DNA from: Plasmodium relictum
Lineage: Eukaryota; Apicomplexa; Aconoidasida; Haemosporida; Plasmodiidae
NCBI RefSeq assembly: GCF_900005765.1
Contig: NC_041689.1
Location: forward strand, 372,001 to 436,000
Length of the DNA stretch: 64,000 nucleotides
Direction of reading: 5' to 3'
Part shown: positions 1-14,300 of the stretch, piece after piece
Numbering within the stretch: position 1 is the first letter of the stretch
How the letters are laid out: each line of letters begins with the position of its first letter
Notes under the pieces: generated by a model
What the model was told of the DNA's origin: nothing
Database searches by the model: none
The model's input: the letters and a program-made list of their open reading frames with translations, nothing else
Made by a program: the position numbers and the translations under genes

Positions 1-162
1 AATAATAGGTTTAATTCTCGTGTTTCAACAAACGATATTCATCAATCCTTTATTAATACTCAATATGGTCATTTTCCTTATAATTTTTTTAAAAATAATG
101 AACAAGGGCCATATATTCAGAGAACTTATAACAAGACATATAACAACATGGGGAAAACATAA
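1..162 (+). CDS. 3' end of a + strand gene (truncated by window edge)
   Basis: Frame 1 is open from the first base to a TAA at 160-162, giving 53 residues rich in Asn, Tyr, Phe and Gln, ending in MGKT. The composition (mixed, with Gly/Pro/Arg/His) and the sharp switch to stop-rich AT DNA after the stop support a real C-terminus. The 5' part lies outside the window. No domain is visible. It converges tail-to-tail with falcilysin. From memory, the P. falciparum gene next to falcilysin on this side is annotated as a polyadenylate-binding-like RNA-binding protein; that is only a synteny guess and nothing in these 53 residues proves it. Confidence 0.6.
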   Translation, partial: NNRFNSRVSTNDIHQSFINTQYGHFPYNFFKNNEQGPYIQRTYNKTYNNMGKT

Positions 163-1530
163 ATTATTTATTTAAATATATTCGAAAATAAAAAAATAAA
201 TTAAAACTTCTAAAGTTATATATGTGATAACATATATACACTTTTACTTTATTAAAAAAAAATTTTTTAAAAGAAATGTAACATATATATATATATATAT
301 ATATATATACATGTCTACATTTTATATTGTTCAATTTTTCTTACAACACATTTCCATATGATAATAGTATAAAGATTTTAGAAATGTTTTATAATTTTCT
401 TTTTTTTTTTTTTTTTTTTTTTTAAATATATTTTGTATTACTTTTTAAATTAACTTAATGAAATATACATTTATTTCAATTTTTTATGTTTTAAGAAAAA
501 GCTTTTAAATTATGAATAATTTTTTTTAAAAAATATATATATATATGTGCATATTTATTTTTTTTTTTTTTAAAGAAAAAAAATAAAATATAGATAAAGT
601 AATAATGAAAATAAATATTTTATTTGGGTTTATTTTTAATGAAATTTCTTTCCTTTTTATGTTTTGTATATATGCAATATATAAAAATACCCTGTATGCA
701 TTTTCATTTTTTTAAAAATTAATATTTTATAAAGTAGATGGCTAATTTTAAATCTAAAAATATTACATTGGCAATTTTATTAACTTAATTTAGGTATTGT
801 TTATATTAAAATTAATTAAAGAAATAATTCGTATACACGTTGTAACTTCTAAACCTACTTTAAAGTAGTAATAAAAAGGAATATTTATCCAAATAATATG
901 CACTTGTTAATTATAAATATACCACTTTTTAATAAATTTAAATTTATAAATAAAAGCTGTTAGTATATATATTGTTAATTTATACATTTAAGCGAAAGCT
1001 CCGTCTCTCATAGCAAAATTTTGGATTTATTTTTTTTATAGAGCAGCATTTTAAAGAAAAAACTTTAAATCTTATTCTTTTTCATTTTTAAAAGATATAT
1101 AAATTCTTGTTATTTCATATTACTTAAAATAAATATGATTTACTTTAAAAAAAAGCTTCTATAAGCATATAACTTAAATTGATTTTTTATATTATGGATA
1201 TTTTTTTTTTGAAATCTTAGATTTACAGGTTTAAATTCACTTTTTTGGTTGTTTATTTATGACATAATTTTTTCTTTTACATACATAGAAAATAAAAATA
1301 TATATGAAAAAAATATAATGAATAGCTCATAATGGCAGAATATCATTAAAAAATATTTTTTCTTTTATAGAAAGTCAATCTAATTATATGTATATATATT
1401 TTTACTAAAAACTATGTTATGAAAAAATGTAATAAGTAATTTAAAATATATATATATATATATATTCATATAAATTAATGCAAATAATAAGCTTTTAAAT
1501 TTAAGATATAATTTTTATATAAAAAAAAAA
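163..1530. other. Convergent intergenic region (3' UTRs)
   Basis: About 1.4 kb between two converging stop codons. It holds poly-T (about 400-423), TA microsatellites (283-308, 1450-1464) and stop-rich sequence in all frames. A slightly GC-richer patch sits at about 990-1035. No gene, tRNA or rRNA was recognised. Confidence 0.6.
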
Positions 1531-4500
1531 CTATTCAATAAAAATTTTTTTAAAACTTGGATCAATATTAATTGTGTAATCATTTGCTTTTTCTTTGCTA
1601 GTTATAATAATAATATTTTTTTCAAATTCAGAAACTTTTTTTTCTATCAAATCTGCAAATTTATAGAAATCTTCCTTTTTAGTGTTCATAATACGATTTC
1701 TAAATTCAATTCTGTCTTCTTTTGTTTCATTTGTTATAATCCTTAAAAAGGATAGTTTGCTAAGTTCAATACCTCTTCGTGGTTTATCAATAGTTCCTAT
1801 AGCATTAATTATATATCTGAGTAGATCATTTTCAGTCATACTATCAGCCATTTTTCTTAAGCCTTGTGCTGATTCTCTAAATGTATTTAAAGTCTTTTCT
1901 AAATTAGGATCTCTTGCAGATAAAAATACTAAAATTCCATCATAATCAATGTCAGCAAAAACTCCATATGCACCATTTAACCCTCTTACAGTTTCCCATA
2001 AATAAGAATTTTTTAAAGCTGCCACAATCACAGTATAAGCTGGATCAAGATATTCTCCTTCGTTGAATAAAACACCTGACATTGAAACAGAATTTACAAA
2101 AGTTGGCAAAACAAAAAATTCTTTTTTAACTTGTTCTTTATCTAATAGTTTATTTTGTTTAATATAATCATTCCATCTAATATCATTTTCAATATTAACC
2201 TCATTCTCTTCGAAGTATGATAATAATTTTTTTAAGGAATATTTTGATTCATTAAACAAATCATTTAATGATGCTGAATTAGATGTTACATTTATTATTA
2301 AATTATTTTTATTGAATATTTTATTTCTAATTCTATTTAATATTTTTTCAAAAGTTGAGAAATCATTTTCTGCTAATTTGATTTGTTCTTGTAACTTTAA
2401 ATAGTTCCCATAACCATATATCAAATTATGAATAAAATTCTTAGAATTTAAATGTGATTTTACATACTTCATTAATATAGAATACCCTCTCTCATTAAAT
2501 TTAGTTTTCATTTCATTAACTTTTCTTTTTAAAATTTCTATTATTTTTTTCTTATTTGAAAAATCCGATTCTTTTAAAGCTTCCAAAGCAATGTCTAACG
2601 CTTCATTGCATTTATGACTTAAAACATGTAGCTCCAAATTAAATAACGCATGTGCGTTATATTTACCAGTTACTTTTAAATGGTCATCTGTTGAATATAT
2701 AGCAACATTTGCTAACATATTTCCTATGTTTTTTTCTCTTAAAATTACAAATTCTTCAGATGATCTCTTATTTGTTCTATTTTCTAGAATCAATGTTTTA
2801 AATAAATTCAAATAACTCAACTCTTCAAGAGTTAAATCATCTAAGGAAAATGCAAATTGAAGATATACTATTCCATTAGTAGGCATTTCGTGTATTAGCA
2901 CAGGCACGTCCCCTTCATTATACATGACTCTATCTTTTATATCTAATTCATCTTTTGATTTTTTTAAAATATACCTATTTTTGAAATAATCCATATTTTG
3001 TTTTAATACCTCTTCATTTCCTTTAGCTTTTGTATACTCTTCCAAATCATTTTCTTTTTGTATGTTAGTAAAATATATATTCGCAGGTATTTCTAAAGTT
3101 TCTTTATTTAAATCTGATATACTTATTATGGGAAATTTGTCTAAATGTTCTGGTGTTTCTTCTGCCTTTTTGTATTCACTTAATTCTTCAAAATTTTTAA
3201 TAATAGATTCTTTTTCTTCTTCAGTAAAATTATTAATTCTTTTTTTCAATGATTCCTTCTCCAAAGTTTCTTGTTCCAAACCGTAATTTTCATCTCCTTT
3301 GAGCAAAATAACTGAACGATGATTATTATTTATAAAATATTTTTCTACATATTTTTCTAAAAATTTTGGTTCATCCTTTATTTTTTGTTTAATATTATCT
3401 ATATATTTTCCAAATTCAAATAACCTCAAAGGATCCCTGTTATAATTTAATTGTGCTACCATTTCAAAAATGAAATCAATACTTTTTGATGTTTTTAGAT
3501 TAGCTTCCTTTAAGACATATTCCATGTTATTTATTGCTGCTTCTACAGCTGATTCATTAAAACCTTCTTGAACAACTTTTTTTAAAGCTTTTAAAATAAT
3601 ATTTTCAACTTCATAATGAACTTTATCTAAGCTAACATTCTTTAAATTATTTTTTCTTATTCCTTTTAATCCTATACTAAAAACATATTGAACTAAACTA
3701 TCATTCAACCCTCTATCAATAACATTATTTCCCAAGCCGCTCTCAGTTAATGCTTTATATAAAACACTTTCAGGAGTATGAACTAATAAATTATTTATTA
3801 TTAACAGAGCATAGTAATCAATAGGGGACTCTAAACTAAAATCTTCATCGGTATCTTTGCTCTTTTTGGGATTTAAAAGCCAAGAAACTGAAACCAAATT
3901 TTCTTTATCTTCAGAATGATCTCCAAACTTTTTTTCAACATAAAAAGGACCTTTTTTATATTCTTGATAATTTACATTATCTACTGCATCATCTCTGTAA
4001 TTACTTAAATCAAGTTTATTCAAATAATTGTCTACAAAATTCAATAATTCAGTGGGATTATTTTTACTAAAAAATAAAACTTTGATTTTTTTAGGATTAT
4101 AGTTTTTGTAATAAAATTCTTTAAATTCTTCAAATGTTAAGTCTGGAATTTCCTTTGGATCACCACCACTATTATTAGAATGTACATTATCAGGAAATAA
4201 ATGTTTCATTTCTTCATAATATAAATCTGCTAAAGGACTACTGAGTGCTCCTTTCATTTCATTGTAAACAATACCATTATATGATACTTTATAATCTTTA
4301 ATTTTGGGAATATCTTCATTTTTTTCTTCTTCTTTTAATTTTTCTACTTCATATGTCCAACCTTCTGTTTGAAAAATAAATTTATTATTAATAACATTTG
4401 GTTGAAATACACTATCCATATAAACACCCATGATATTATAAAAATCCCGATTGTTCATAGACCCAGCCATATATACAGTTCTATCATTAAATGTGTAAGC

Positions 4501-4974
4501 ATTTAAATGAGTGTGTAAAGTGCCTTTTTCTAATAATCCCATAGAATCCTTATAATTATAATTTTTTGAACCTGATAAAACAGAATGTTCTAATATATGT
4601 GGAATACCTTTACCAGTATATGTTAATGTTTTAACATAAAAGGCAAAAGCTTGCTCAACATCTAATGGATCATTTGTTCCAAGTGCTATCACTTGAGTTT
4701 TTAATTTTTTATGTTCATAAACAGTATAGGTCATTTTAAATTTGCTATTATACCTTTTTTCAACAATATCATAACTATTGTGATCTGGGGATTTTTCAAG
4801 TACCCATTCTGGATTTTTATTCATCATTGCTTTAAATGAATGTAAATTAGTATTGAATGAATGAATAAAACTATTTGTAAAAACATTATATCTTTTTTTA
4901 TCTCCTTTGCACAGAATGCTATGAACGCAATTTGTTATTATATTTATATATCCTAATACTTTCATTAATTTCAT
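1531..4974 (-). CDS. FLN: Falcilysin (M16C zinc metalloprotease)
   Basis: Single-exon gene, 1147 residues, close to the length of P. falciparum falcilysin and similar along its whole length. The inverted zinc motif HILEH is at residues 126-130 (H126, E129, H130) and the distal Glu ligand lies in NEMKGAL at about E239; the first catalytic M16 half is followed by the inactive, structural second half (peptidasome clamshell). Known role: in the food vacuole it cleaves short haemoglobin peptides made by plasmepsins and falcipains, and in the apicoplast it degrades transit peptides. The start is chosen at 4974 because an in-frame TAG lies directly upstream and the next residues (LMKV.GYINI) match the known N-terminus. 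The N-terminal hydrophobic stretch is consistent with signal or transit targeting. It lacks the Asn-rich inserts of the P. falciparum protein. Its promoter lies in the 3.9 kb gap shared with PIAS. Confidence 0.97.
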   Translation of the reverse strand: MKLMKVLGYINIITNCVHSILCKGDKKRYNVFTNSFIHSFNTNLHSFKAMMNKNPEWVLEKSPDHNSYDIVEKRYNSKFKMTYTVYEHKKLKTQVIALGTNDPLDVEQAFAFYVKTLTYTGKGIPHILEHSVLSGSKNYNYKDSMGLLEKGTLHTHLNAYTFNDRTVYMAGSMNNRDFYNIMGVYMDSVFQPNVINNKFIFQTEGWTYEVEKLKEEEKNEDIPKIKDYKVSYNGIVYNEMKGALSSPLADLYYEEMKHLFPDNVHSNNSGGDPKEIPDLTFEEFKEFYYKNYNPKKIKVLFFSKNNPTELLNFVDNYLNKLDLSNYRDDAVDNVNYQEYKKGPFYVEKKFGDHSEDKENLVSVSWLLNPKKSKDTDEDFSLESPIDYYALLIINNLLVHTPESVLYKALTESGLGNNVIDRGLNDSLVQYVFSIGLKGIRKNNLKNVSLDKVHYEVENIILKALKKVVQEGFNESAVEAAINNMEYVLKEANLKTSKSIDFIFEMVAQLNYNRDPLRLFEFGKYIDNIKQKIKDEPKFLEKYVEKYFINNNHRSVILLKGDENYGLEQETLEKESLKKRINNFTEEEKESIIKNFEELSEYKKAEETPEHLDKFPIISISDLNKETLEIPANIYFTNIQKENDLEEYTKAKGNEEVLKQNMDYFKNRYILKKSKDELDIKDRVMYNEGDVPVLIHEMPTNGIVYLQFAFSLDDLTLEELSYLNLFKTLILENRTNKRSSEEFVILREKNIGNMLANVAIYSTDDHLKVTGKYNAHALFNLELHVLSHKCNEALDIALEALKESDFSNKKKIIEILKRKVNEMKTKFNERGYSILMKYVKSHLNSKNFIHNLIYGYGNYLKLQEQIKLAENDFSTFEKILNRIRNKIFNKNNLIINVTSNSASLNDLFNESKYSLKKLLSYFEENEVNIENDIRWNDYIKQNKLLDKEQVKKEFFVLPTFVNSVSMSGVLFNEGEYLDPAYTVIVAALKNSYLWETVRGLNGAYGVFADIDYDGILVFLSARDPNLEKTLNTFRESAQGLRKMADSMTENDLLRYIINAIGTIDKPRRGIELSKLSFLRIITNETKEDRIEFRNRIMNTKKEDFYKFADLIEKKVSEFEKNIIIITSKEKANDYTINIDPSFKKIFIE

Positions 4975-7900
4975 CTATGTAATTTGTTTTTATTTTTATT
5001 TTTTTTTAAAAAAAGAAACAAAATATATGTAAGAAATGTTTTTAACATAACACTTCTCAGAAAATTTTAAGTGCATAATAGTATGTGGGATTATGGCGCA
5101 TATATACTATGATGCATATTTTTTAACATTTTTTTGTCGTAAAAAAATTACTTTTTTTTTTTTTTCGGAGTTCAAAATCTTCAATTTACATATACACTAA
5201 TATATTCTTTTTACATATTATTTTTTTTTTTTTTTTTTTTTTCGTCGCATGTTAATTTTTTTTCCTAGAATAATAAATTTTTTTTTTTTTTAATGCATGC
5301 CCATTTTTTTTTCTATTTCAAGTACTGCATCATACATATATATATATAAGTAAATTTTTTTTAGAAATTATTAGAAATTAAAAAATAAAAAGGGTATATC
5401 CTACTTTTTATATTTTATAGTATTTTAAAAAAACAAAACCATAACACAATTGAAGAAAAATTAGTTATTAAGTCTTGAATAAAAATATGCACTCATAATA
5501 AAATTTTACATTTACTTTAAAGAAATGAGATTATTTTTAATATATAAAGTTTTATTTAAAGGAATATAATCAAGAAACAATATCACATTTTTTGAAAACT
5601 TACCTATATTGACTTTTTTTTATTTTTCTATATATAAATATTAATTCTATTGAAAAATCAAAAATATATGATATAAACACTTATTTAAAATTTAAGCATT
5701 ATATATTTTATTAAAAAGATATAATAAATAGTATTATCTTAAAATAATGAAAATTAATGATGAAAAGCATCTAACAGTAATTATAAATCTGAAATTTTTT
5801 CAAATTTGATTTATGCACATCAAAAATATAGTTTTATAAAATGAACATTTACGGATATGTGTTACATTTTAGATAAGATCAAATCAAAAAAATTTGAAAT
5901 TTTTTTTATATTTTTTTTTTCTTTAGTTTATTCATTATTTTATATTTTATAACTTTAATAAATATTACAATTTAATTATAGTGTTATTATACCATTTAAA
6001 TTTAATATAAAACATGCAACTTAGTAGAAATTTTTTTTTTTTATTATTTTTTTAAATATACTTCTCATTTCATGAAATCTTTAATCTCGAATACATAAAT
6101 GTAATATATTATATTATTTTTTGAATTAATTCCATTAAGACTATAAATTATATATATTTATTAAAATATTTTTATTACTAACTTGTACTTAATTATTATT
6201 GATTTTTAATGTTCTCTTGATTTCATGTTTCCTATATATAGTACAATTTCCTTTTTGAAATAATATAAACGAAAAATGTACTATTATATTTTTATGCTAA
6301 TAATTTTTTTTTTTGTACATTAAGAAAATTTTTATTAAAAAAAAATATTTAAAAATTGGGAATATGAAAAATCTTAAGGTGTGTGAAGAAATAAAATTAT
6401 ACAGGAATATATATGATTCAATAAAAAATATGAAATTGTATATTTTATTTCAATCAGTAATATTTAAATATTAATAAATATATCAAAAATTAAAATAAAT
6501 ACATAACTACCTATGAATATAAAAATGGAAAAATCAAAATAAAAAATTGTTAAGATAAAAAAAAAAGTCTATAGTTTTTGTAAAAAAATGTATCTAATAA
6601 ACTATTACGTCTCCATTAACATGTATTAATAAAGAATTTCTTTAAAAAATTAGTAATTTTCTTTTTTTTTTCTCTTTATTTTGCATAATTAAAGCCAAAC
6701 ATTATTTATTCTATATTCATATTCATCATAATAAATAAATTAGACAAAATCTTAATCTTTGCATATAAAGGATTAAAAAAAAAAAAAAAATAAATAACAA
6801 GATATTAAAATACTAATGAAAACTATATGTATAAATATTTATATTATACTAACAAAAAATTATAATGCCAATTATAGTATGATAGCGTTTTAAATTCTTA
6901 TACAGAATCTAATTAATATACGTTTTGTTTTTATTGACTTTTGCTTCTTATAATTTATTTTGTTTTCCTATAATTGAACAATTTTAATATAAAATATATA
7001 CTTGTATTTCTATTTTGCATACTTTTAAAATAAAATAAAATTTGCTTGTAATTTTTTCTACATTTATGAATTACAACTTAACAAAAAAATTTTTTTCTAT
7101 AAAAACTCATAAAGTATATTTTTTTTAATTTTATTATAATATTTTTCAAAATTTTAAGCTATAACAGAATATAAAATTAAATGTAATAAAATATCTTTAA
7201 AAAGGAAGAAAATTCCAATATGTAAAGGAGGTTCTAGTATTTAAAATTTTAAGAAGGCTTTATTTCAATAAAGGAATATTTATTGAATGATAAAAGAAAA
7301 AAAAATTTACATTTTATAATGTTGTCTCCTGGTTATAAAAAAGTATAAAATACTTCAATTTTTAAAAATACTTTTGTACTATGTAAACCCTATATATGGA
7401 TAAATATTTATATAAAATATTGTACTCCATTTTCTTATTTAAATACATATATATAAATATATAACTGCCTCTTCATACCCATAATTTTTTTTTTTTCTAA
7501 AATATCGAAGGTATGTATGCATACATATATTTCTTTTGTATTATGTCTTTACATAAAAATATCATTCTGAAAAAGATAGTTTCATGTAGAAGAAACAAAT
7601 ATATTTAATAATATATAGAAGATTAAAGAAGAAATAACTAAATAAAGGTTAATTTATGTGTGTTTATATTTTTTATATATATTAAAATGCCACTTAATAA
7701 TATAACTTATATGAGCAAATTAATATATAATTCTTATAATTAGACATGATATAAAAGTAAACATAGAAAAAAAGATAAAACAAAGAAAAATTAATATACT
7801 TAAACTAAGTAGCGGTCATTCTGCTTTTAAATTCTCATTTTTTATATATACTTAATCATATTTAAATATAAATATTAATTTTAAGAAAAAAAAATATATT

Positions 7901-8913
7901 TTTTTTTTTTTTATCTTACAGTTTTGTTATATAAGTTAAAATATTAAAAAAAGTATACAAAAAATGAAAAAAAAAAAAAATATATATTTTTTATATTTCA
8001 GTAAAATATTGTTAAAAGTGTGGCAATTTATTTACTATATATATTATTTATTTAATATTTAAAAATTTTAACGTTTTTTTTATTACATTATAAAAATTTC
8101 TTTTTTTAAAGCAATGCACAAATGATATAAAAATAGAAGCAAAAAAAAAAGAAAATTTGTAGTATGTTAATTTTTAAAGCCTAAAGGCTATTAAACATAT
8201 ATATATTTTTTTTTTATGAATATTAATATTTAAAGTAATATTTAATGGGAAAAACAGATAATCTTAATTAAATTTTTTTTGTTGTTTCAGTGGGAAGGGT
8301 TTATTATTAAAAATACTTAATTTTTATTGTTAATTTGTGAGCTATTTTTCGTTTTCTTTTTTTTTGCTTTTTCCTTTATTTTTTTTAAATATTAATATTA
8401 TAAAAATTTTTGGAATTTGTATATTTTATATATATGAAAATTTTATAATTTTTATCATATATATAAAACAGTAACATTATAATTTTTTTTTTTTATATTA
8501 AAAATAAATTACACTACTTTTTAACTTAATAAAAAATTACTGAATATCACACTAGTGAAAATATTGTTTTATTTATTTTTATAAATTTTTAAAAAATAAA
8601 AAATTTGTCTTTTTTATTATCTATTTTTTTTTTAAGAAATAATAATGTTTTTTAAATCATATTACATATAAAGAAATAAAATATTTCAATATATATATAT
8701 ACATATATTTTTTTATCTTTAATTATGTTATCTTTTTTAATTTATTTTTTTTTTGTGGAAACAGCTATTGATGAAAATATTCTGTACATAATTAAATGAA
8801 CATATTTTTTGAATCAAAAATATTTCAAAAAAATAGGTAAAGTAATAAAAAAAAAAAAATATACAATTAATCGTTTGGAGGAAAGTAAATATTCAGAAAA
8901 ATATATAGTAACA
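4975..8913. promoter_or_regulatory. Long divergent intergenic region (falcilysin / PIAS)
   Basis: 3.9 kb between two divergent start codons (falcilysin on -, PIAS on +), so it must hold both promoters and 5' UTRs. It is made of poly-T/poly-A tracts and TA repeats with stops in every frame. I see no exon pattern, tRNA or structured RNA. The length is large for the genus, so an unrecognised non-coding RNA cannot be excluded. Confidence 0.6.
5294..5300. promoter_or_regulatory. TGCATGC motif upstream of falcilysin
   Basis: A GCATGC core, about 320 bases upstream of the falcilysin start and flanked by poly-T, resembles the TGCATGCA-type element bound by some Plasmodium ApiAP2 factors. GC-containing 7-mers are rare in this DNA, but a single occurrence is weak evidence. 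Confidence 0.25.
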
Positions 8914-8983
8914 ATGTCTTACAATGTTTACAATACTAATATGGCCGATTGGTAATAATAATTTTTCTTTTTTTTATTATTCC

Positions 8984-9014
<31 letters not shown>

Positions 9015-11279
9015 TTAAAATAAAAAAATAGATTTAGATATATATATTTATTTTATTATTATTTTTTTTTTTATAGCTTAAATAAATTAAGAGTATATGA
9101 CCTTAATCAATTATGTAGAAAATTTTTATTACCTCAGCATGGAAAAAAAGTTGCTATAGTTGAACGAATTTTAGAGTATATAACAGATGTTGAAAGAGAA
9201 GAACAAATATATGAATTTATTTTAGAAACAAGGCCCTCTATATTTGAATTAATAAATGGAAAAAGAACTAATAATAATAATAAAATTAATAATAATAATA
9301 ATATTGATAATAATATCAATAATAATAATAATAATAATGATAATAATAATTTTAATAATAGTAATAATAATAATAATAATAGTAATTATTATTCCTACTC
9401 AAACAATGAAACTCTTTCATTAAAAAAAAACACTTCATCAAATATGAGAAAAGGAAAAGGTAATTTACATTATTTTGAAAAAATAGAGAAAAATTTTGTT
9501 TTATTTTATACGTAAAATGTTTAAATATTTGTTTTTTGGTTTTTTTTTTTTTTTTTTATTATTATATATATTTAGCACATAGGTATTTTTCTTTTTTTTT
9601 TTTTTAAATATAATTTACAATTATTCTTTTATATATATATATATATGTTTTTTCTATATTTTAGCAAAGATATATCAAGAAGATAATGATTTTTCTTCGT
9701 GTGTATGTGGTGGAATGATAAGAAATATTAGTAACAAAAACTGTGTGGTAAAATGTATTGAATGCAACAAATTACAGCATGTTAGTTGCTATTTACAAAA
9801 TTCTTATATAAATAAAGATCTAGAAAATTACAAAATATTATGTGTGGTTTGCCGTTTAAGGGATATTGACCCTTTTTATCCTTTGAAAAAAGTGTTATGG
9901 ATGAAAAATTTGAATGTAAATTCAGAAAAATTAATAGTTAATGCAGGTGATATTAAGCATTGGAAAAATGAAAACAAAGAAGTTATAATATTTTGTATAA
10001 ATATTGATAAACATAATTTAAGTAACGTACCATTAAAACAAGAGTGGCCTAAAACTTTTATTTTAAAAGTTAATGGTAATATAATAGAAAAGATTTATGA
10101 GCCATCATGGGAACATAAGAGAAGAGATAATCCTTTAAAAATTACTCATACGTTAAAATCAGGAAATAATAATATAGATATAAATATTACTAATTATGAT
10201 ATACCTAAATTATATGTAGTTGCATTTTTATTATGCAAAATTGAAACAGAAAAAAATATAATTGAAAGTGTTATATTAAAAAGTTCTTTGAACTTTAAGG
10301 ATGCTAAACAAAGAATAGTAAATATTTTATCTACAAAGCATGATGATGACGAAGTTATGTGTATGGAGATTAATAGAAAAGTTAGCTTAAATTGTCCTTT
10401 TTCTTTAGATAGAATTTTAATCCCTTGTCGGGGTATTAAATGTGGTCATATACAATGTTTTGATTTAAAATCATTCATTGATGTAACCAAAAAAACAAAA
10501 GCCTTTAATAATAGATGGAAATGTCCTATTTGCTCTTTATTTTTACGCCCTAAGGATCTAGTTATTGATACATTTATTACATATGTTTTATCTCAAGTTC
10601 CTAAAGATATTAAAGAAATTGAATTAAGCAAAAATGGAGAAATAATTTTAAATCAGGGAAATTATATTGAAGAAAAAAATATTAAACAACTAGATGATGT
10701 TGAATCATTTAATATTAATAAAAACAATGTAGAAGTAAAAACAGAATATAATATAGGTAACAGAAAGCATGCATATATATACATTATTTTTAATTATTCA
10801 CATTTTTACATATGGAATTTTTATTTACATATTTTATATAAATTTTTTTAATTATTTTTATTTAATTTTAAAGTAGATAAATGTTCAATGTACAAAGGAA
10901 ATAAAGATAATATGTATACTACTAATGAAGTTATTATTTTAGATTCTGACCAAGAGGATAATAATAATTACAATGTATATGAAAAATATGCCACAGAAAA
11001 AAATCATAATATGATACAAGGTATTATATATATAACCTAAATAAATAGTTTAAACAAAAAAAAAAATAGATTAAATAAAATATATATATATATTACTAAA
11101 AGACAAAATTAGAATTATAAGCTAATATAAATATATGTGTAAATAATTATATTCATTTAATATAATATTTTTTTAGAATTTAAAAATTTATAAATTTATT
11201 TTAAATAAAAAGACAATTATATAAAATATGAAAAAAAAAATAATAAAAAAAAAGAAAGAAAGGATATATAAATAAATAA

Positions 11280-11321
<42 letters not shown>

Positions 11322-14300
11322 GAGAGAACAAGAAGAAAAAAAAGAGGTTTTTGTTTTTTATTTCATTGAAAAATTTATTATATTCACTACAATTTTTACT
11401 ATTGTATGATATATATATAGTTTAAATGAAATTATATATTATTTAAAATATAGATTCAAATACTGATTTTATTATTATATTTATTATTATCCCTTTTATA
11501 TATTTATTTTACTTTTTAAATTATTTCATCATATTATGTTATATTTAATTATATATTCGTTTTTATATGATGGTGCATATTATATATTCATAAAAAATAA
11601 AGAATAAATGAATGTTTGAAAAGTATTTATAACATAAAATTATATATACACTTATGTATTTTTTAATTTAGTTTTTATTACTGATATATATTAGTTTGTA
11701 TATGTTATGTCATATTAAATGATTTTTAATTTATATAGATGAAATTATTAAAATTTTTAGCTTATATAATTTTTTTTTCTGCTTATTTAACACAATTTTA
11801 TTCTTGCATTCATATTACATTCTTTTTTTTTTATGTTATTTTTTATATTTATACATATTATTTTTTAATCTTACTGTAAATACATAATTTATATATATAG
11901 TTTATGTTATTATAGATGTTTAATCTAGTTAACAAATCATTTAAGTTGAAATTATTTTTAATTGTATATAAATATTATTTTATTTTTTTTTTTTTAAAAT
12001 ATAATTGTGTAATTATTGTTATATTTTATTAATTGATGTAACCTTTTTTTCTTTTTCTTTCTATATATATATATATATATATAAAATGATTTTTTTACAC
12101 TTTTTTATCAGGAGACCAAGAAGTTATATGCATATCAGATAGTGATGAAGATGATAACTGTGAATGTGATACTTATAATAATGATAATAAAATAAATAAA
12201 AAGAACTCTTCATTTTTAATTGAAATGAAGGATTGTGAAAATAATAAAAATGTAAATGAATTTATAATAAGAAATATGAATGATATAGATAAGAAGAATA
12301 CTATTTCTAATTCTCAAATATTTTTTAATGATATGGTATCAGACGTTTTAAATGATTTTAATGAAATTCATATAAAGACAAGCTCATCTGTTATTAATAA
12401 TTATCCAAACTTAAAAAAAAAAAGAATGATGGAAATAAATAATAATAATAGTAATATTTCAAATGATTCTGTTATTAGCTTCTATGATAAAATGCATAAT
12501 TTATCTAAAGATCTTCTATATTATCTGAACTCGGACGCTGATTCATTGGAGGTTAAATCAATTAGTGATTATATAGAGTATTGTAAAGTATTGGATGAAA
12601 ATAAAATCCTTTTATTTGATAATGTTAAAAAAAAAAACTCTGGCATATATATCACTGAAGAGAACAGCAATTCAGTTTCAATTAATAAAGGTGACGATCA
12701 ATCATTTCCACTTGATTTTTTTAAAAAAAATGAAAGAAAAAATTCCATAATTGAAGATACTAAAGATTCATATAATAAAGAAGAAAATTTAATTAACAAT
12801 AAAAATATTATTAATGATAAAAAGAATTTTTGTTTAAAATTTGAAGAACATTCCTTTTTAAATGAAGATAACAAAGACAAATTATCAAATCCAGAAACAA
12901 TAAATTATAACAATTGTGAAGTAAACAATGAAATAAATAATGAAATTAAAGATTTATTTTATGATAAAAATAGCTACAAAAATAATAAGAAAGCTACTAA
13001 TTCTTCAAATAAAAAGAGGAAATATGATTCTATACATAATAATTTTAACTACTCTATGATAAAATACAAAAATAAGCATTCAGTCGAAAATAGTAAAAAT
13101 AAATATGAAAAAAATAGCAATATTAAAGGAAAAATTCACAATAATAGTAATAGTGAGAAATGCCATAAGAACATTTATGACAAAAATAATAATAAAAATA
13201 ATATTAATAATATTGGCAATTATTATATGAATGATATAGAGGATGATATTGGAAGAGATGACATCTATTTTAATAATAATAATAATACACATAATATTAA
13301 AGATATTAATAATAATAATAATGATAATAAAGATCATATTAATAATGATATTAATAATATTAACAATATTAATAATAATAATAACGGCCATAAAGATGAT
13401 GATAATGATGATGATAATAATAATAATGATAATAATAATAATAATGATAATAGTAGTAGTAGTAATAATAATAAAGATCATATTAATAATGATAATATTA
13501 ACAATATTAATAATAATAATAACAGTTATAAGGATGATGATACTAACAATGATAAGGATGATAATAATGATATTAGTAATATTAACAATATTAATAATAA
13601 TAATGACGATGATAAGGATGATGATAATAATAATAGTAATATTAATAATAAAGATCATATTAATAATGATATTAATAATAATAATAACGGTAATAAGGAT
13701 GATGATAATAACAGTGATAAAGATGATAATAACAATGATAACAATAATGATAATAATAATAATAATGATAATAATAATAATAATGATAATAATAATAATA
13801 ATGATAATAGTAATAATGATAATAATGATAACAATAATAATGATAATAGTAATAATGATAATAATGGTAACAATAATAATGATAATAGTAATAATGATAA
13901 TAATGGTAACAATAATAATGATAATAATGATAATAATAATAATAATGATAATAGTAATAATAATAATAATGATGATAATAGTAATAATGATAATAATGAT
14001 AATAATGATAACAATAATAACAATAATAATAATGATAATAATGATAACAATAATAATAATAGTAATAATAATAATGAAAATTTCACTAAAGAACCAACAA
14101 AACAAATACATAAATCACTGAGTGTATACAAAAAAAAAAATAATCAGTTAAATATAACACAAAAAGACATTTATGTAAATTTAAATCAAATAAACTTTGG
14201 GGATTATATACAAGAAAAAAAAAATAAAGATATAGAGGAAAAAGTTGAGCAAGCAGAGAATGAATATAATGAACAAATAAAAGGAATTAATGAAAATGCT

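Noticed and set aside
9264-9390. Regularly spaced short repeats that could be mistaken for a CRISPR array
   Set aside because: In-frame Asn codon repeats in a eukaryotic gene, without unique spacers.
13080-14131. Long antisense and alternate-frame open frames (poly-Ile, poly-Leu) across the PIAS repeat
   Set aside because: They are by-products of AAT/GAT triplets, have no non-repeat domain, and the PIAS frame continues with coding-like sequence on both sides.
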